From assembly GCA_938049325.1 (NCBI GenBank), contig CALICC010000105.1, positions 1 through 7,975 of the forward strand: a DNA stretch of 7,975 bases, given 5' to 3'. This DNA comes from an uncultured Ilumatobacter sp. Its GTDB lineage: Bacteria; Actinomycetota; Acidimicrobiia; Acidimicrobiales; Ilumatobacteraceae. The position numbers were made by a program, and so were the translations under genes. Position 1 is the stretch's first letter; each line of letters opens with the position of its first letter. The notes under the pieces were generated by a model that did no database searches, was not told the origin of the DNA, and saw only the letters and a list, made by a program, of their open reading frames with translations. This document shows, in pieces, positions 1 to 6,366 of the stretch.

Positions 1-435
1 CGTATGCAGCAGAGTCACCTCGATGTCGCCGACCGTCACGATGTCGCCCGAGCGGTGGCTTGTGAGATGTTCTTCGCCGACGTCGGTGGTCTTGCACACC
101 CACTCACACTCGTCAGCTTGGATGTGGATGGGGCAGTCGACACGTTCGAGCAGCGTGGAGATGCCCTCGATCGTGTGGCCCATCATCGAGCCGCCCACGT
201 GGTCGGGGTGATAGTGCGTGGCGAGTACGCCCGTGACCTTCAAGCCGTCAGCTTCGACGACATCGACGATGTCGTTCACCGCGTAGGCCGGGTCGACGAT
301 GAGGCACTCGCCGGCCTCCCGGTCGCCGATGGCGTACACGAAGTTCACCATCTGCTCGGCGAGCGGGTCGTTGAGCGCAAAATCCTGACCGGACAGAAGC
401 TGACGGAAGTACAGACGATCGTTGTTCTGAGACAC
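1..435 (-). CDS. Metallo-beta-lactamase-fold hydrolase, glyoxalase II-like (N-terminal part, truncated by window edge)
   Basis: Reading the minus strand from the GTG at 435 gives 145 uninterrupted codons that run off the left edge in frame. The metal-binding signature THYHPDHVGG lies at residues 73-82, with ligands His74, His76, Asp78 and His79 of the HxHxDH motif. Before it comes a beta-rich start with NFVYAIGD and LIVDPA, as in hydroxyacylglutathione hydrolase-like proteins. The last residues visible, LLHT, probably begin the LHTPGHT motif that carries the next metal-ligand histidine. By family, the enzyme should be a cytosolic di-metal hydrolase, perhaps of a thioester; the substrate cannot be read here. 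The GTG start is preferred because the N-terminus fits the family and a TACGCT hexamer sits 7 nt upstream, which suggests a leaderless mRNA. The gene diverges from the oxidoreductase at 460. Fold and start are well supported; the exact function is not. Confidence 0.88.
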   Translation of the reverse strand, partial: MSQNNDRLYFRQLLSGQDFALNDPLAEQMVNFVYAIGDREAGECLIVDPAYAVNDIVDVVEADGLKVTGVLATHYHPDHVGGSMMGHTIEGISTLLERVDCPIHIQADECEWVCKTTDVGEEHLTSHRSGDIVTVGDIEVTLLHT

Positions 436-442
436 GTCCGCC

Positions 443-448
443 AGCGTA
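443..448 (-). promoter_or_regulatory. Candidate -10 element for the MBL-fold hydrolase
   Basis: The minus strand reads TACGCT, which fits the actinobacterial -10 pattern TANNNT, exactly 7 nt before the GTG start at 435. That spacing would put the transcription start on or next to the start codon and give a leaderless mRNA. A possible -35-like CTGTTC lies at 471-466 with a 17-nt spacer; it is a poor match to TTGACA. Inferred from sequence only. Confidence 0.45.
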
Positions 449-452
449 CGCT
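447..452 (+). promoter_or_regulatory. Candidate -10 element for the Gfo/Idh oxidoreductase
   Basis: TACGCT fits TANNNT and lies exactly 7 nt before the ATG at 460, the mirror image of the element serving the minus-strand gene. A possible -35-like TTGTTC lies at 422-427 with a 19-nt spacer, inside the first codons of the opposite gene. No Shine-Dalgarno sequence precedes the ATG, which agrees with leaderless initiation. Inferred from sequence only. Confidence 0.45.
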
Positions 453-459
453 GACGGCG

Positions 460-1575
460 ATGACGGAACAGATCCGGTACGGAGTGATCGGCACGGGAAT
501 GATGGGCGTCGAGCACATCGAGAACATCCTCGCGATGGATGGCTGTGTGGTCACCGCCGCGGCTGACCCACACCCCGAGTCGCTCGAGTGGGCTCGACGG
601 GCCGTGGGTGAGGGGACCGAGCTTGCCACGTTCAGCACCGCCGAAGAGCTGATCGAGTCCGGACTCTGTGACGCGCTCGTGATCGCCTCGCCGAACTTCA
701 CGCATCACCAGGTGTTGATCCCGGCCATCGAGTCGGGGCTCCATCTGCTGATCGAGAAGCCGCTGTGCACCACGCTTGCCGACTGCCGTGAGATCGTCGA
801 CCTCGTCGAGCAACGGCCCGCGGAACAGGTGATCTGGATGGGGCTGGAGTATCGCTACATGCCGCCGGTCGGCGCGTTGATGGCCGAGATCGATGCGGGG
901 ACTGCCGGCGACGTGAAGATGATCGCCATCCGCGAGCATCGGTTCCCGTTCCTGGTCAAGGTCGACAACTGGAATCGCTTCTCGAAGAACACCGGGGGAA
1001 CACTCGTCGAGAAGTGCTGCCACTTCTTCGACTTGATGATTCAGGTCACGCGCAGCAAGCCGGTGCGAGTCATGGCGTCGGGAGGACAAGACGTCAACCA
1101 TCTCGACGAGATCTACGACGGTGAACGATCCGACATCCTCGACAACGCCTACGTGATCGTCGACTTCGAGAACGGCAGTCGCGGCATGCTCGACCTGTGC
1201 ATGTTCGCCGAGGCCAGCAAGAACGAGCGCGAAATCTCGGTGGTCGGTACCAGGGGCAAGCTCGAAGCGCTCGACACCGAGAGCATGCTGGTGATCGGTC
1301 GGCGTACCGACGACGTGATCAGCGGGATCAATGTCGTGACCGAGCAGAAGATCAGCGACGACCGGATCAAACATCAGGGATTGCACCACGGTTCGAGCTA
1401 CCTCGAACACGTCGACTTCGCCGAGGCGATCCGCGCGGGCGAGCCTGCAGCAGTGACGGTGCGCGACGGGTTCTGGTCGGCCGCGGTCGGGTTTGCAGCT
1501 CATCGATCGCTCGAGACGGGGCTCCCGGTCGTGCTCGACGAGCTCGACGAGATCAGCGGGATGGCCATGTCATGA
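460..1575 (+). CDS. Gfo/Idh/MocA-family NAD(P)-dependent oxidoreductase
   Basis: The product has 371 residues, a usual length for the family. It opens with MTEQIRYGVIGTGMMG, with the dinucleotide-binding GxGxxG at 11-16. EKPL follows at 99-102, with the lysine expected near the catalytic site. The C-terminal domain carries GGTLVEKCCHFFDLM at 179-193. That aligns with the family pattern GGxxxDxxxHxxD, with Glu184 where Asp is usual, and keeps His188 and Asp191. Such enzymes oxidise or reduce a hydroxyl or keto group of sugars, inositols or related compounds in the cytosol; the substrate cannot be told here. The frame stays open upstream to position 4, but that stretch is antisense to the MBL-fold gene, so I start at 460. 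The stop overlaps the next ATG by 4 bp, so this gene and the ProA-like reductase are probably translated together and may share a pathway. Confidence 0.92.
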   Translation: MTEQIRYGVIGTGMMGVEHIENILAMDGCVVTAAADPHPESLEWARRAVGEGTELATFSTAEELIESGLCDALVIASPNFTHHQVLIPAIESGLHLLIEKPLCTTLADCREIVDLVEQRPAEQVIWMGLEYRYMPPVGALMAEIDAGTAGDVKMIAIREHRFPFLVKVDNWNRFSKNTGGTLVEKCCHFFDLMIQVTRSKPVRVMASGGQDVNHLDEIYDGERSDILDNAYVIVDFENGSRGMLDLCMFAEASKNEREISVVGTRGKLEALDTESMLVIGRRTDDVISGINVVTEQKISDDRIKHQGLHHGSSYLEHVDFAEAIRAGEPAAVTVRDGFWSAAVGFAAHRSLETGLPVVLDELDEISGMAMS

Positions 1576-3071
1576 GCGAATTGCTCCGCCTCGAAGAGGG
1601 CCAGCAGATCATCTTCGCGGGAAATCGCGTGACGAAGGTCAGTGCCGAACTCGCGGCCGCCTTCCAACCCGGCGACCGACTGGTGGTCGTACAAGACGAC
1701 GGCGCGCTCCTGCACATTCCCGCTGCCGAACACGCACTCGTCGAGCAGGCGATCACGAACGCGCTCGACGGATTCGATGGGTTGGCGCAGGTCACCGACC
1801 AGGCGATCACCGACTTCTTCGACCACTTCGCACGAGGCCTCGCCGACGACGACGTGTTCGGGGCGATCGCAGAGGCCAATGCCGCCGACGTCGACGACGC
1901 CAAGCGTCGTGGCCGCTCGACCACCCGGCTGGTGCTGTCGCCGGGCATGCGCGCCGACATGGTGCGTGGTCTCGAAGGGTGGCGCGATGCAGCCGGAGAT
2001 CGCGACCTCGTCGTCGGAACGGTCGAGCACGGTGGATGGTCGGTCGACGCCCGGCGCGCCCCGCTTGGTGCCGTGGGTTTTGTCTTCGAGGGTCGACCGA
2101 ACGTGTTCGCCGACGCGTGCGGGGTGGTGCGCAGCGGGAACTCCGTTGTGTTCCGAATCGGTTCTGACGCACTGCGGACCGCTCGGGCGATCGTCGAACA
2201 CGCGCTCGCTCCGGCGCTCGAGCGCGCTGGGCTCCCGGCCGGCACCGTGCAACTCGTCGACTCTGCGGCGCGCAGTGCCGGGCATGCGTTGTTCGGCGAT
2301 GGCCGCCTCGCGCTGGCCGTTGCTCGCGGTTCGGGCGCCGCCGTTGCCCAACTGGGGGCAGTGGCCTCACAGTCAGGTGTGCCGGTCAGCTTGCATGGAA
2401 CGGGCGGGGCGTGGCTCGTTGCCGGGGAGCACGCAGACGCCGCCGACCTGCGCAACGCTGTGCAGCACTCGCTGGATCGCAAGGTCTGTAACACTCTGAA
2501 CGTGGTGGCCGTGCCGGCGCCGCGTGCCGACGAGTTGGTGCCCGTCGTGCTCGACGGACTTCGGTCAGCAGCAGAGGCCGCAGACGCCACTGCCCGGCTG
2601 CACGTCGTGGCGGGCAGCGAACAGTACGTGCCGGACGACGCGTTCGAACGGATCGTCTCGGTGATTCGGGCGGACGGGGTCGTCGACGAGCGCGAAGCAA
2701 CCCTGATCGACGAGCACGAGCTCGGTGTCGAGTGGGAGTGGGAGCGATCACCGGAGATCACGCTGGTGGTCGTGGCCGACGTGGCGCACGGCGTCGCGTT
2801 GTTCAACCGGTTCAGCCCGCAGTTCGTTGCCTCGCTCGTGAGCGACGACAGCGGCGAGCACGATCGCTTCTACGCGAGTGTGAACGCCCCGTTCGTCGGG
2901 AACGGATTCACACGCTGGGTTGACGGACAGTACGCCCTCGACAAGCCCGAGTTGGGTCTGTCCAACTGGGAAGGTGGACGCATGCTCGGGCGCGGCGGCA
3001 TCTTGTCGGGTGACAGCGTGCACACGGTCCGGTATCGAGCCACGGTGACCGACACCTCCACCCATCGCTGA
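1572..3071 (+). CDS. ProA-like (gamma-glutamyl phosphate reductase-type) dehydrogenase with N-terminal extension
   Basis: The product has 499 residues; typical ProA has about 417. From about residue 75 it resembles ProA: AEANAADVDDAKRRG at 100-114, PLGAVGFVFEGRPNV at 164-178 (matching the PLGVIGVIYEARPNV block), SGNSVVFR at 188-195, GLPAGTVQ at 220-227 and the active-site region KVCNTLN with Cys306. In ProA this cysteine forms the thioester when gamma-glutamyl phosphate is reduced to glutamate semialdehyde with NADPH. Differences are a leader of roughly 60 residues with a beta-rich patch (GDRLVVVQDDGALLHIP, 34-50), loss of the Glu in ProA's CNTVET motif, and a few extra residues near DGQYALDKPELG (451-462). 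No proB kinase adjoins it. It could be a diverged ProA or a reductase of another acyl phosphate; I favour the latter only weakly. It overlaps the Gfo/Idh gene by ATGA, and no clear Shine-Dalgarno is seen. Confidence 0.85.
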   Translation: MSELLRLEEGQQIIFAGNRVTKVSAELAAAFQPGDRLVVVQDDGALLHIPAAEHALVEQAITNALDGFDGLAQVTDQAITDFFDHFARGLADDDVFGAIAEANAADVDDAKRRGRSTTRLVLSPGMRADMVRGLEGWRDAAGDRDLVVGTVEHGGWSVDARRAPLGAVGFVFEGRPNVFADACGVVRSGNSVVFRIGSDALRTARAIVEHALAPALERAGLPAGTVQLVDSAARSAGHALFGDGRLALAVARGSGAAVAQLGAVASQSGVPVSLHGTGGAWLVAGEHADAADLRNAVQHSLDRKVCNTLNVVAVPAPRADELVPVVLDGLRSAAEAADATARLHVVAGSEQYVPDDAFERIVSVIRADGVVDEREATLIDEHELGVEWEWERSPEITLVVVADVAHGVALFNRFSPQFVASLVSDDSGEHDRFYASVNAPFVGNGFTRWVDGQYALDKPELGLSNWEGGRMLGRGGILSGDSVHTVRYRATVTDTSTHR

Positions 3072-3073
3072 CC

Positions 3074-3079
3074 TAATCT
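3074..3079 (+). promoter_or_regulatory. Candidate -10 element (TAATCT) for the M1 peptidase
   Basis: TAATCT fits TANNNT and sits in the 14-bp gap after the ProA-like gene, 6 nt before the GTG at 3086. This supports the GTG as a leaderless start and suggests the M1 and CPBP pair can be transcribed on its own. A weak -35-like CCGACA is at 3049-3054. Inferred from sequence only. Confidence 0.45.
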
Positions 3080-3085
3080 GCCGAC

Positions 3086-4642
3086 GTGGCGACGAGAACG
3101 GTGGGAGCACTCATCGGCGTGCTCTGCGTGGCGGTGAGTTGCTCGGTCAGCCCAGCGGTGTCGGTGTCGAGTGAGCCGAGCCGCGCTGTACCGCCCTCGA
3201 ACGAGCCGACGCCTTCGCCGTCGTCAGACCTGCCGATCGAGCAGACGGACGATCCAACCGATACCACGCCATCGAGCACCACGGTTCCGGCAAGCAGCAG
3301 CTCGACCACGTCGGTTGCGCCGCGCGACCCGGAGCTCGGCGTCGCCGACGTGTTGTTTCCCGACCTCGGCTCGTCGGACGTGGATGTGGTCTCGTACGCA
3401 CTCGACATCGTGGTGGAAGACGATGGCCGTCTCGATGCCACCATCGTGGTGGTCGCGGCCGTCGACGAGGCGACCAACGTTCTCGCGCTCGACGCGGTCG
3501 GCCTCGACATCGACAGCGTCGAGATCGACGGTCGTCCAGCTGCCTTCGCGGTGAGTGAACCCGAGCTCTTGATCACCCTCGGTGACGAACGCGACGCAAC
3601 GGTCGAGGCGACGATCGAGTACTCGGTTCAGCCCGAGCGGGCGACATCTGCCACCGGATTGCCGATCGGCTGGCTGCCCGGACGGGGTCACTCCTACGTG
3701 CTCAATGAGCCCGACGGGGCGCGAACGTGGATGCCGTCGAACGATCACCCGTCGGACAAGGCGGAATGGCGCTTCGAAGTGCAGCCGCCTCCGGGCTCCA
3801 TCGCCGTCGCGAACGGCGAGCTTCTGCAGCGCGGCGATGACGAGCTCTCATGGATCTGGGAGCAAACCGAACCGATGCCGACGTACCTCGTGCAGGTGAT
3901 CGTCGGGGACTACGAGTTCATCGAGTCCGATCCGGTCGAGAGCGTCGACGGTCGGACCATTCCGCTCACTCACGTCTATCCGACGGGGGAGCGACCCGTT
4001 TTTAATCCCGCGATCGAGACCATCGGTGAGCAGATTGCGTTCTTCGAGCCGCTGTTCGGGCCGTACCCGCTCGACAGGTACGGCCTCGCATTCGTCGATG
4101 GCCTCAGCAATCTCGCCATGGAAACTCAGGGTCGCTCGATGTTCGGCGCCGCCGACTTCGCCGACGGGCGCCTCGGGTTCTTCCAGGAATTGCTGCTCTC
4201 GCACGAGCTCGGCCATCAATGGTTCGGCAACGCGGTCAGCCCGGCGACGTGGACCGACATCTGGCTCAACGAGAGCTTCGCGACGTACTCGAACTGGCTG
4301 TGGCTCGACCACATCGGGCTGCAGCGACTCGACTCGTTTGCTCGAGCGATGCTCGCGCAACGTCAGGGGCCCGGTGAGCCGACCGGCGCGCCCAGCGTCG
4401 AGGGGATGTTCGGATTCAACCGCTACGACGGCGGAGCCGTCGTCGTGCATGCGTTACGCCAGGTCATGGGTGACGATCCGTTCTTCGAGCTGCTCACATC
4501 GTGGGTCGCTGACAACGGTGGTTCGTCGCGTACGACGGCAGATTTCATCGAGCTTGCAAACGCTGTGCACGAAGCAGATCTCGGGTCGTTCTTCGACGAA
4601 TGGCTGTACTCCGGTGCACTTCCTGCCGAATATCCTTCATGA
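3086..4642 (+). CDS. Secreted lipoprotein, M1-family zinc metallopeptidase
   Basis: The product has 518 residues. The N-terminus (MATRTVGALIGVLCVAVSC) is a short lipoprotein signal peptide with lipobox AVSC and predicted lipidated Cys19. A Ser/Thr/Pro-rich linker at about 20-78 follows, which would tether the enzyme outside the membrane. The M1 beta-rich domain runs from about 85. The catalytic domain shows LAMET at 343-347 in place of GAMEN, HELGH at 373-377 and Glu396 in WLNES, giving the exact HEXXH-x18-E zinc site. Tyr447 in YDGGAVVVHAL matches the family's transition-state tyrosine. The protein ends soon after a short helical tail and lacks the long C-terminal helical domain of PepN-type enzymes. 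It should release N-terminal residues from peptides at the cell surface; specificity is unknown, and the altered GAMEN motif may change it. GTG is chosen for the signal peptide and the upstream TAATCT. It overlaps the CPBP gene by 4 bp. Confidence 0.92.
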   Translation: MATRTVGALIGVLCVAVSCSVSPAVSVSSEPSRAVPPSNEPTPSPSSDLPIEQTDDPTDTTPSSTTVPASSSSTTSVAPRDPELGVADVLFPDLGSSDVDVVSYALDIVVEDDGRLDATIVVVAAVDEATNVLALDAVGLDIDSVEIDGRPAAFAVSEPELLITLGDERDATVEATIEYSVQPERATSATGLPIGWLPGRGHSYVLNEPDGARTWMPSNDHPSDKAEWRFEVQPPPGSIAVANGELLQRGDDELSWIWEQTEPMPTYLVQVIVGDYEFIESDPVESVDGRTIPLTHVYPTGERPVFNPAIETIGEQIAFFEPLFGPYPLDRYGLAFVDGLSNLAMETQGRSMFGAADFADGRLGFFQELLLSHELGHQWFGNAVSPATWTDIWLNESFATYSNWLWLDHIGLQRLDSFARAMLAQRQGPGEPTGAPSVEGMFGFNRYDGGAVVVHALRQVMGDDPFFELLTSWVADNGGSSRTTADFIELANAVHEADLGSFFDEWLYSGALPAEYPS

Positions 4643-5565
4643 GCGTCGTGTCGACGAGTTCGCCTCCGCCTCACCACCAGCCTGATCCCTGGGGTCCGCC
4701 AACCACGCCAGTCGGCGTCCCGGCGATCGCGGCACCTCAGTTCGCCGGCCCGCGGCCCGCTCACCCGACACTCCCGCTCGGACTCGGCTTTGGCGCGCTG
4801 GTCGTCCTCACGTTGTCGCTCCTGCTCTCCAAGTACATCCTGTCGCTCGTGGTCGACCTCGGGTGGCCGGTCGTGGCCTACGTCGGCCTCGTTGCGCTGA
4901 TCGGCTACGGACCATCGCTCGCGTGGTGGTGGTTTGCAACCAAGCGGTGGGATGCGGGATCACCGGTCGACGCCGTAGGTGCCCGGCCGCGCTGGGCCGA
5001 CCTCGGTTGGGGGCCTGTCATCTGGTTCGCGACGCTCTGTACGCAGGTGTTCGTCGGCGTGTTCGTCTTGCTCTTCGACGTGCCGCTCGCCAACAACACC
5101 GACGGAGTCGGCGAACTGAGCGCCGACCGCACCTACACGATTGCGATCGTGTTGACGGCCGTCGTGGCGGCACCGATCGTGGAGGAGCTCGTGTTCCGCG
5201 GTCTCGTCATGCGCAGCTTGCTGTCGAAGTTGCCCGTGGTGGTGTCGATTCTGCTCCAAGGCGTGCTGTTCGGCGTGGCGCACGTCGACCCTGTGCGCGG
5301 CACCGGCAACGTTGGCTTGGCACTGATTCTCTCCGGCGTCGGCATCTCGCTCGGCGGTGGTGCGTATCTCCTGCGTCGAATCGGCCCGACGATGGTGGCT
5401 CACGCGATCTTCAACGGCCTCGTGATGTTGTTGATCCTCACCGGCGTGCGGGACCGGTTGCTCGAGAACAACGAGGATCTGTTCGACGACTCACTCGTCG
5501 AACAGATCGCGGTTGTCGATCAGACGAACGTCACCGAACCACACCGCAGTCGCGACACGCACTGA
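4639..5565 (+). CDS. CPBP/Abi-family intramembrane glutamic-type metalloprotease
   Basis: The product has 308 residues. A cytosol-like Pro-rich, low-complexity head (residues 1-46) precedes several hydrophobic segments at about 48-73, 76-100, 124-148, 168-181, 199-213, 224-245 and 252-270. The CPBP signature is complete: EELVFRG at 182-188 with Glu182, Glu183 and Arg187, FGVAH at 211-215 with His215, and HAIFN at 255-259 with His255 and Asn259. The family includes the CAAX prenyl protease Rce1 and bacterial proteins linked to bacteriocin immunity and membrane signalling; this member's substrate is unknown. ATG 4639 is chosen because it makes an ATGA overlap with the M1 gene; an earlier in-frame ATG at 4600 lies deep in that gene. 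The charged tail after about 270 is encoded over a strong hairpin and partly antisense to panC, so it may be a non-essential extension. Confidence 0.9.
   Translation: MSVVSTSSPPPHHQPDPWGPPTTPVGVPAIAAPQFAGPRPAHPTLPLGLGFGALVVLTLSLLLSKYILSLVVDLGWPVVAYVGLVALIGYGPSLAWWWFATKRWDAGSPVDAVGARPRWADLGWGPVIWFATLCTQVFVGVFVLLFDVPLANNTDGVGELSADRTYTIAIVLTAVVAAPIVEELVFRGLVMRSLLSKLPVVVSILLQGVLFGVAHVDPVRGTGNVGLALILSGVGISLGGGAYLLRRIGPTMVAHAIFNGLVMLLILTGVRDRLLENNEDLFDDSLVEQIAVVDQTNVTEPHRSRDTH
5476..5508. terminator. Perfect 14-bp-stem hairpin at the convergent panC/CPBP gene ends
   Basis: GATCTGTTCGACGA at 5476-5489 and its exact reverse complement TCGTCGAACAGATC at 5495-5508 are separated by the 5-nt loop CTCAC. 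The panC stop codon (TGA on minus, 5493-5491) lies in the loop. The sequence after the stem on the minus strand is only moderately U-rich (CUCGUUGUUCUCGAG), so it is not a classical U-tract terminator, but such stems are plausible terminators in actinobacteria. On the plus strand it lies inside the CPBP coding region, 57 bp before the end of that gene. I see the hairpin directly; termination is inferred and most likely serves panC. Confidence 0.6.
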
Positions 5566-6366
5566 GCCGGGGCGCCGCTCAATCGCAGCGAAATCGGTGA
5601 CCTCGGTGAGTGTGTCGGCGCGGAAGATGGTCGTGTATTCATGCGCGGCCAACGGCTCGGCCTCGACGACGTTCATCGCGGTTGCGACGACGTCGGCGGG
5701 CGTCGATCCCCGCCGAGCGGCAGTTGCGAGCGCCGCGTCGAGCGAACGTGGGACACATACGGCGGCACTGCGCTGCTCGGGTGTGAGGCGCACGTTTCGG
5801 CTCGATTGAGCCAGCCCGTCAGGATCTCGTTCGATCGGGTGCCCGATGATCTCGATGCCCGTGTCGAGGTCGGCGGCCATCTGCGTCACGATCGCGAGCT
5901 GCTGGTAGTCCTTCTGACCGAAGATCGCGACGTCTGGCTGCACCGCGCCGAAGAGCTTGGTCACGACGGTGACGACGCCTTCGAAGTGCCCTGGTCGCAT
6001 CGGGCCTTCCATGAGGTCGGCAAGTGCGCCGGGGACCACACGGGTTTGGTAGCCATCGGGATACATCGCAGCCGCCGTCGGTGCGTACACCGCCGCGACG
6101 CGCGCCCCAGTGCACGCGGCGACGTCGTCATCGATGGGGCGCGGATAGCTGTTGAAGTCGGCGTCCTCGTTGAACTGCAACGGGTTGACGAAGATCGACA
6201 CGACCACGTCGTCGCATCGGCGAGCGGCGTCGGCGACCAACGCGATGTGTCCGGCATGCAGCGCTCCCATCGTCGGGACGAACCCGATGGTGCGTCCTCG
6301 CCGGTGCCGTTCGGCGGACCATGCCCGCATGGCCGCGGGGTCCGCCAGCGTGATGAGATTACTCAT
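5491..6366 (-). CDS. panC: Pantothenate synthetase (pantoate-beta-alanine ligase)
   Basis: The product has 291 residues, normal for PanC. It condenses pantoate and beta-alanine with ATP, through a pantoyl-adenylate, to form pantothenate, the precursor of coenzyme A, in the cytosol. Visible motifs are PTMGALHAGH at 31-40 with the HIGH-like His37 and His40, FVNPLQFN at 59-66, EGPMRPGHFEGVVTVVTKLF at 120-139, FGQKDYQQ at 149-156, GLAQSSRN at 184-191 (Gln187 where Met or Leu is usual) and the terminal RLIDN at 281-285. The start at 6366 is chosen because it matches the family N-terminus and forms an ATGA overlap with the P1 peptidase gene. A TACGCT hexamer 7 nt upstream suggests a second, leaderless promoter. 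No panB or panD is visible nearby. The 3' end overlaps the convergent CPBP gene by 75 bp, and the stop codon lies in a hairpin loop. Confidence 0.95.
   Translation of the reverse strand: MSNLITLADPAAMRAWSAERHRRGRTIGFVPTMGALHAGHIALVADAARRCDDVVVSIFVNPLQFNEDADFNSYPRPIDDDVAACTGARVAAVYAPTAAAMYPDGYQTRVVPGALADLMEGPMRPGHFEGVVTVVTKLFGAVQPDVAIFGQKDYQQLAIVTQMAADLDTGIEIIGHPIERDPDGLAQSSRNVRLTPEQRSAAVCVPRSLDAALATAARRGSTPADVVATAMNVVEAEPLAAHEYTTIFRADTLTEVTDFAAIERRPGSVRVATAVWFGDVRLIDNRDLFDE

Larger units (their letters stand above)
442..453. promoter_or_regulatory. Perfect 12-bp palindrome between divergent genes
   Basis: CAGCGTACGCTG is its own reverse complement. The symmetry continues imperfectly over 438-457 (CCGCCAGCGTACGCTGACGG), with only the 441/454 pair mismatched. 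It lies in the 24-bp gap between the divergent start codons and holds both candidate -10 hexamers, which share the central TA at 447-448. It may be a symmetric two-way promoter core, an operator for a dimeric repressor, or both. An outer inverted pair, TGTTC at 423-427 and GAACA at 466-470, flanks it. Confidence 0.6.

Noticed and set aside
4..459. In-frame upstream extension of the Gfo/Idh gene by 152 residues
   Set aside because: The stretch is antisense to a clear MBL-fold gene with an HxHxDH motif, has no domain resemblance of its own, and the Rossmann start MTEQIRYGVIGTG begins at 460.
1534..1551. Tandem CTCGACGAG x2 near the end of the Gfo/Idh gene
   Set aside because: It simply encodes LDELDE with the favoured codons. 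It is a short coding coincidence and not a regulatory repeat.
1197..1571. In-frame upstream extension of the ProA-like gene
   Set aside because: It lies wholly inside the Gfo/Idh gene in another frame and its translation is Arg/Asp-rich shadow sequence. The ATGA overlap at 1572 gives the natural start.
1553..2806. Long open frame of 417 residues on the minus strand opposite the ProA-like gene
   Set aside because: The translation is Ser/Thr/Ala/Arg-rich with no recognisable motif, as expected from antisense of GC-rich codons. The plus-strand protein has strong family motifs.
3236..3319. Ser/Thr/Pro low-complexity stretch in the M1 gene considered as a possible frameshift or repeat array
   Set aside because: The frame is continuous, codon usage is ordinary, and such linkers are normal after a lipoprotein signal peptide.
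4600..4638. Earlier CPBP start at 4600
   Set aside because: It would add 13 residues lying within the M1 peptidase coding sequence, whereas 4639 forms the ATGA overlap seen at the other junctions.
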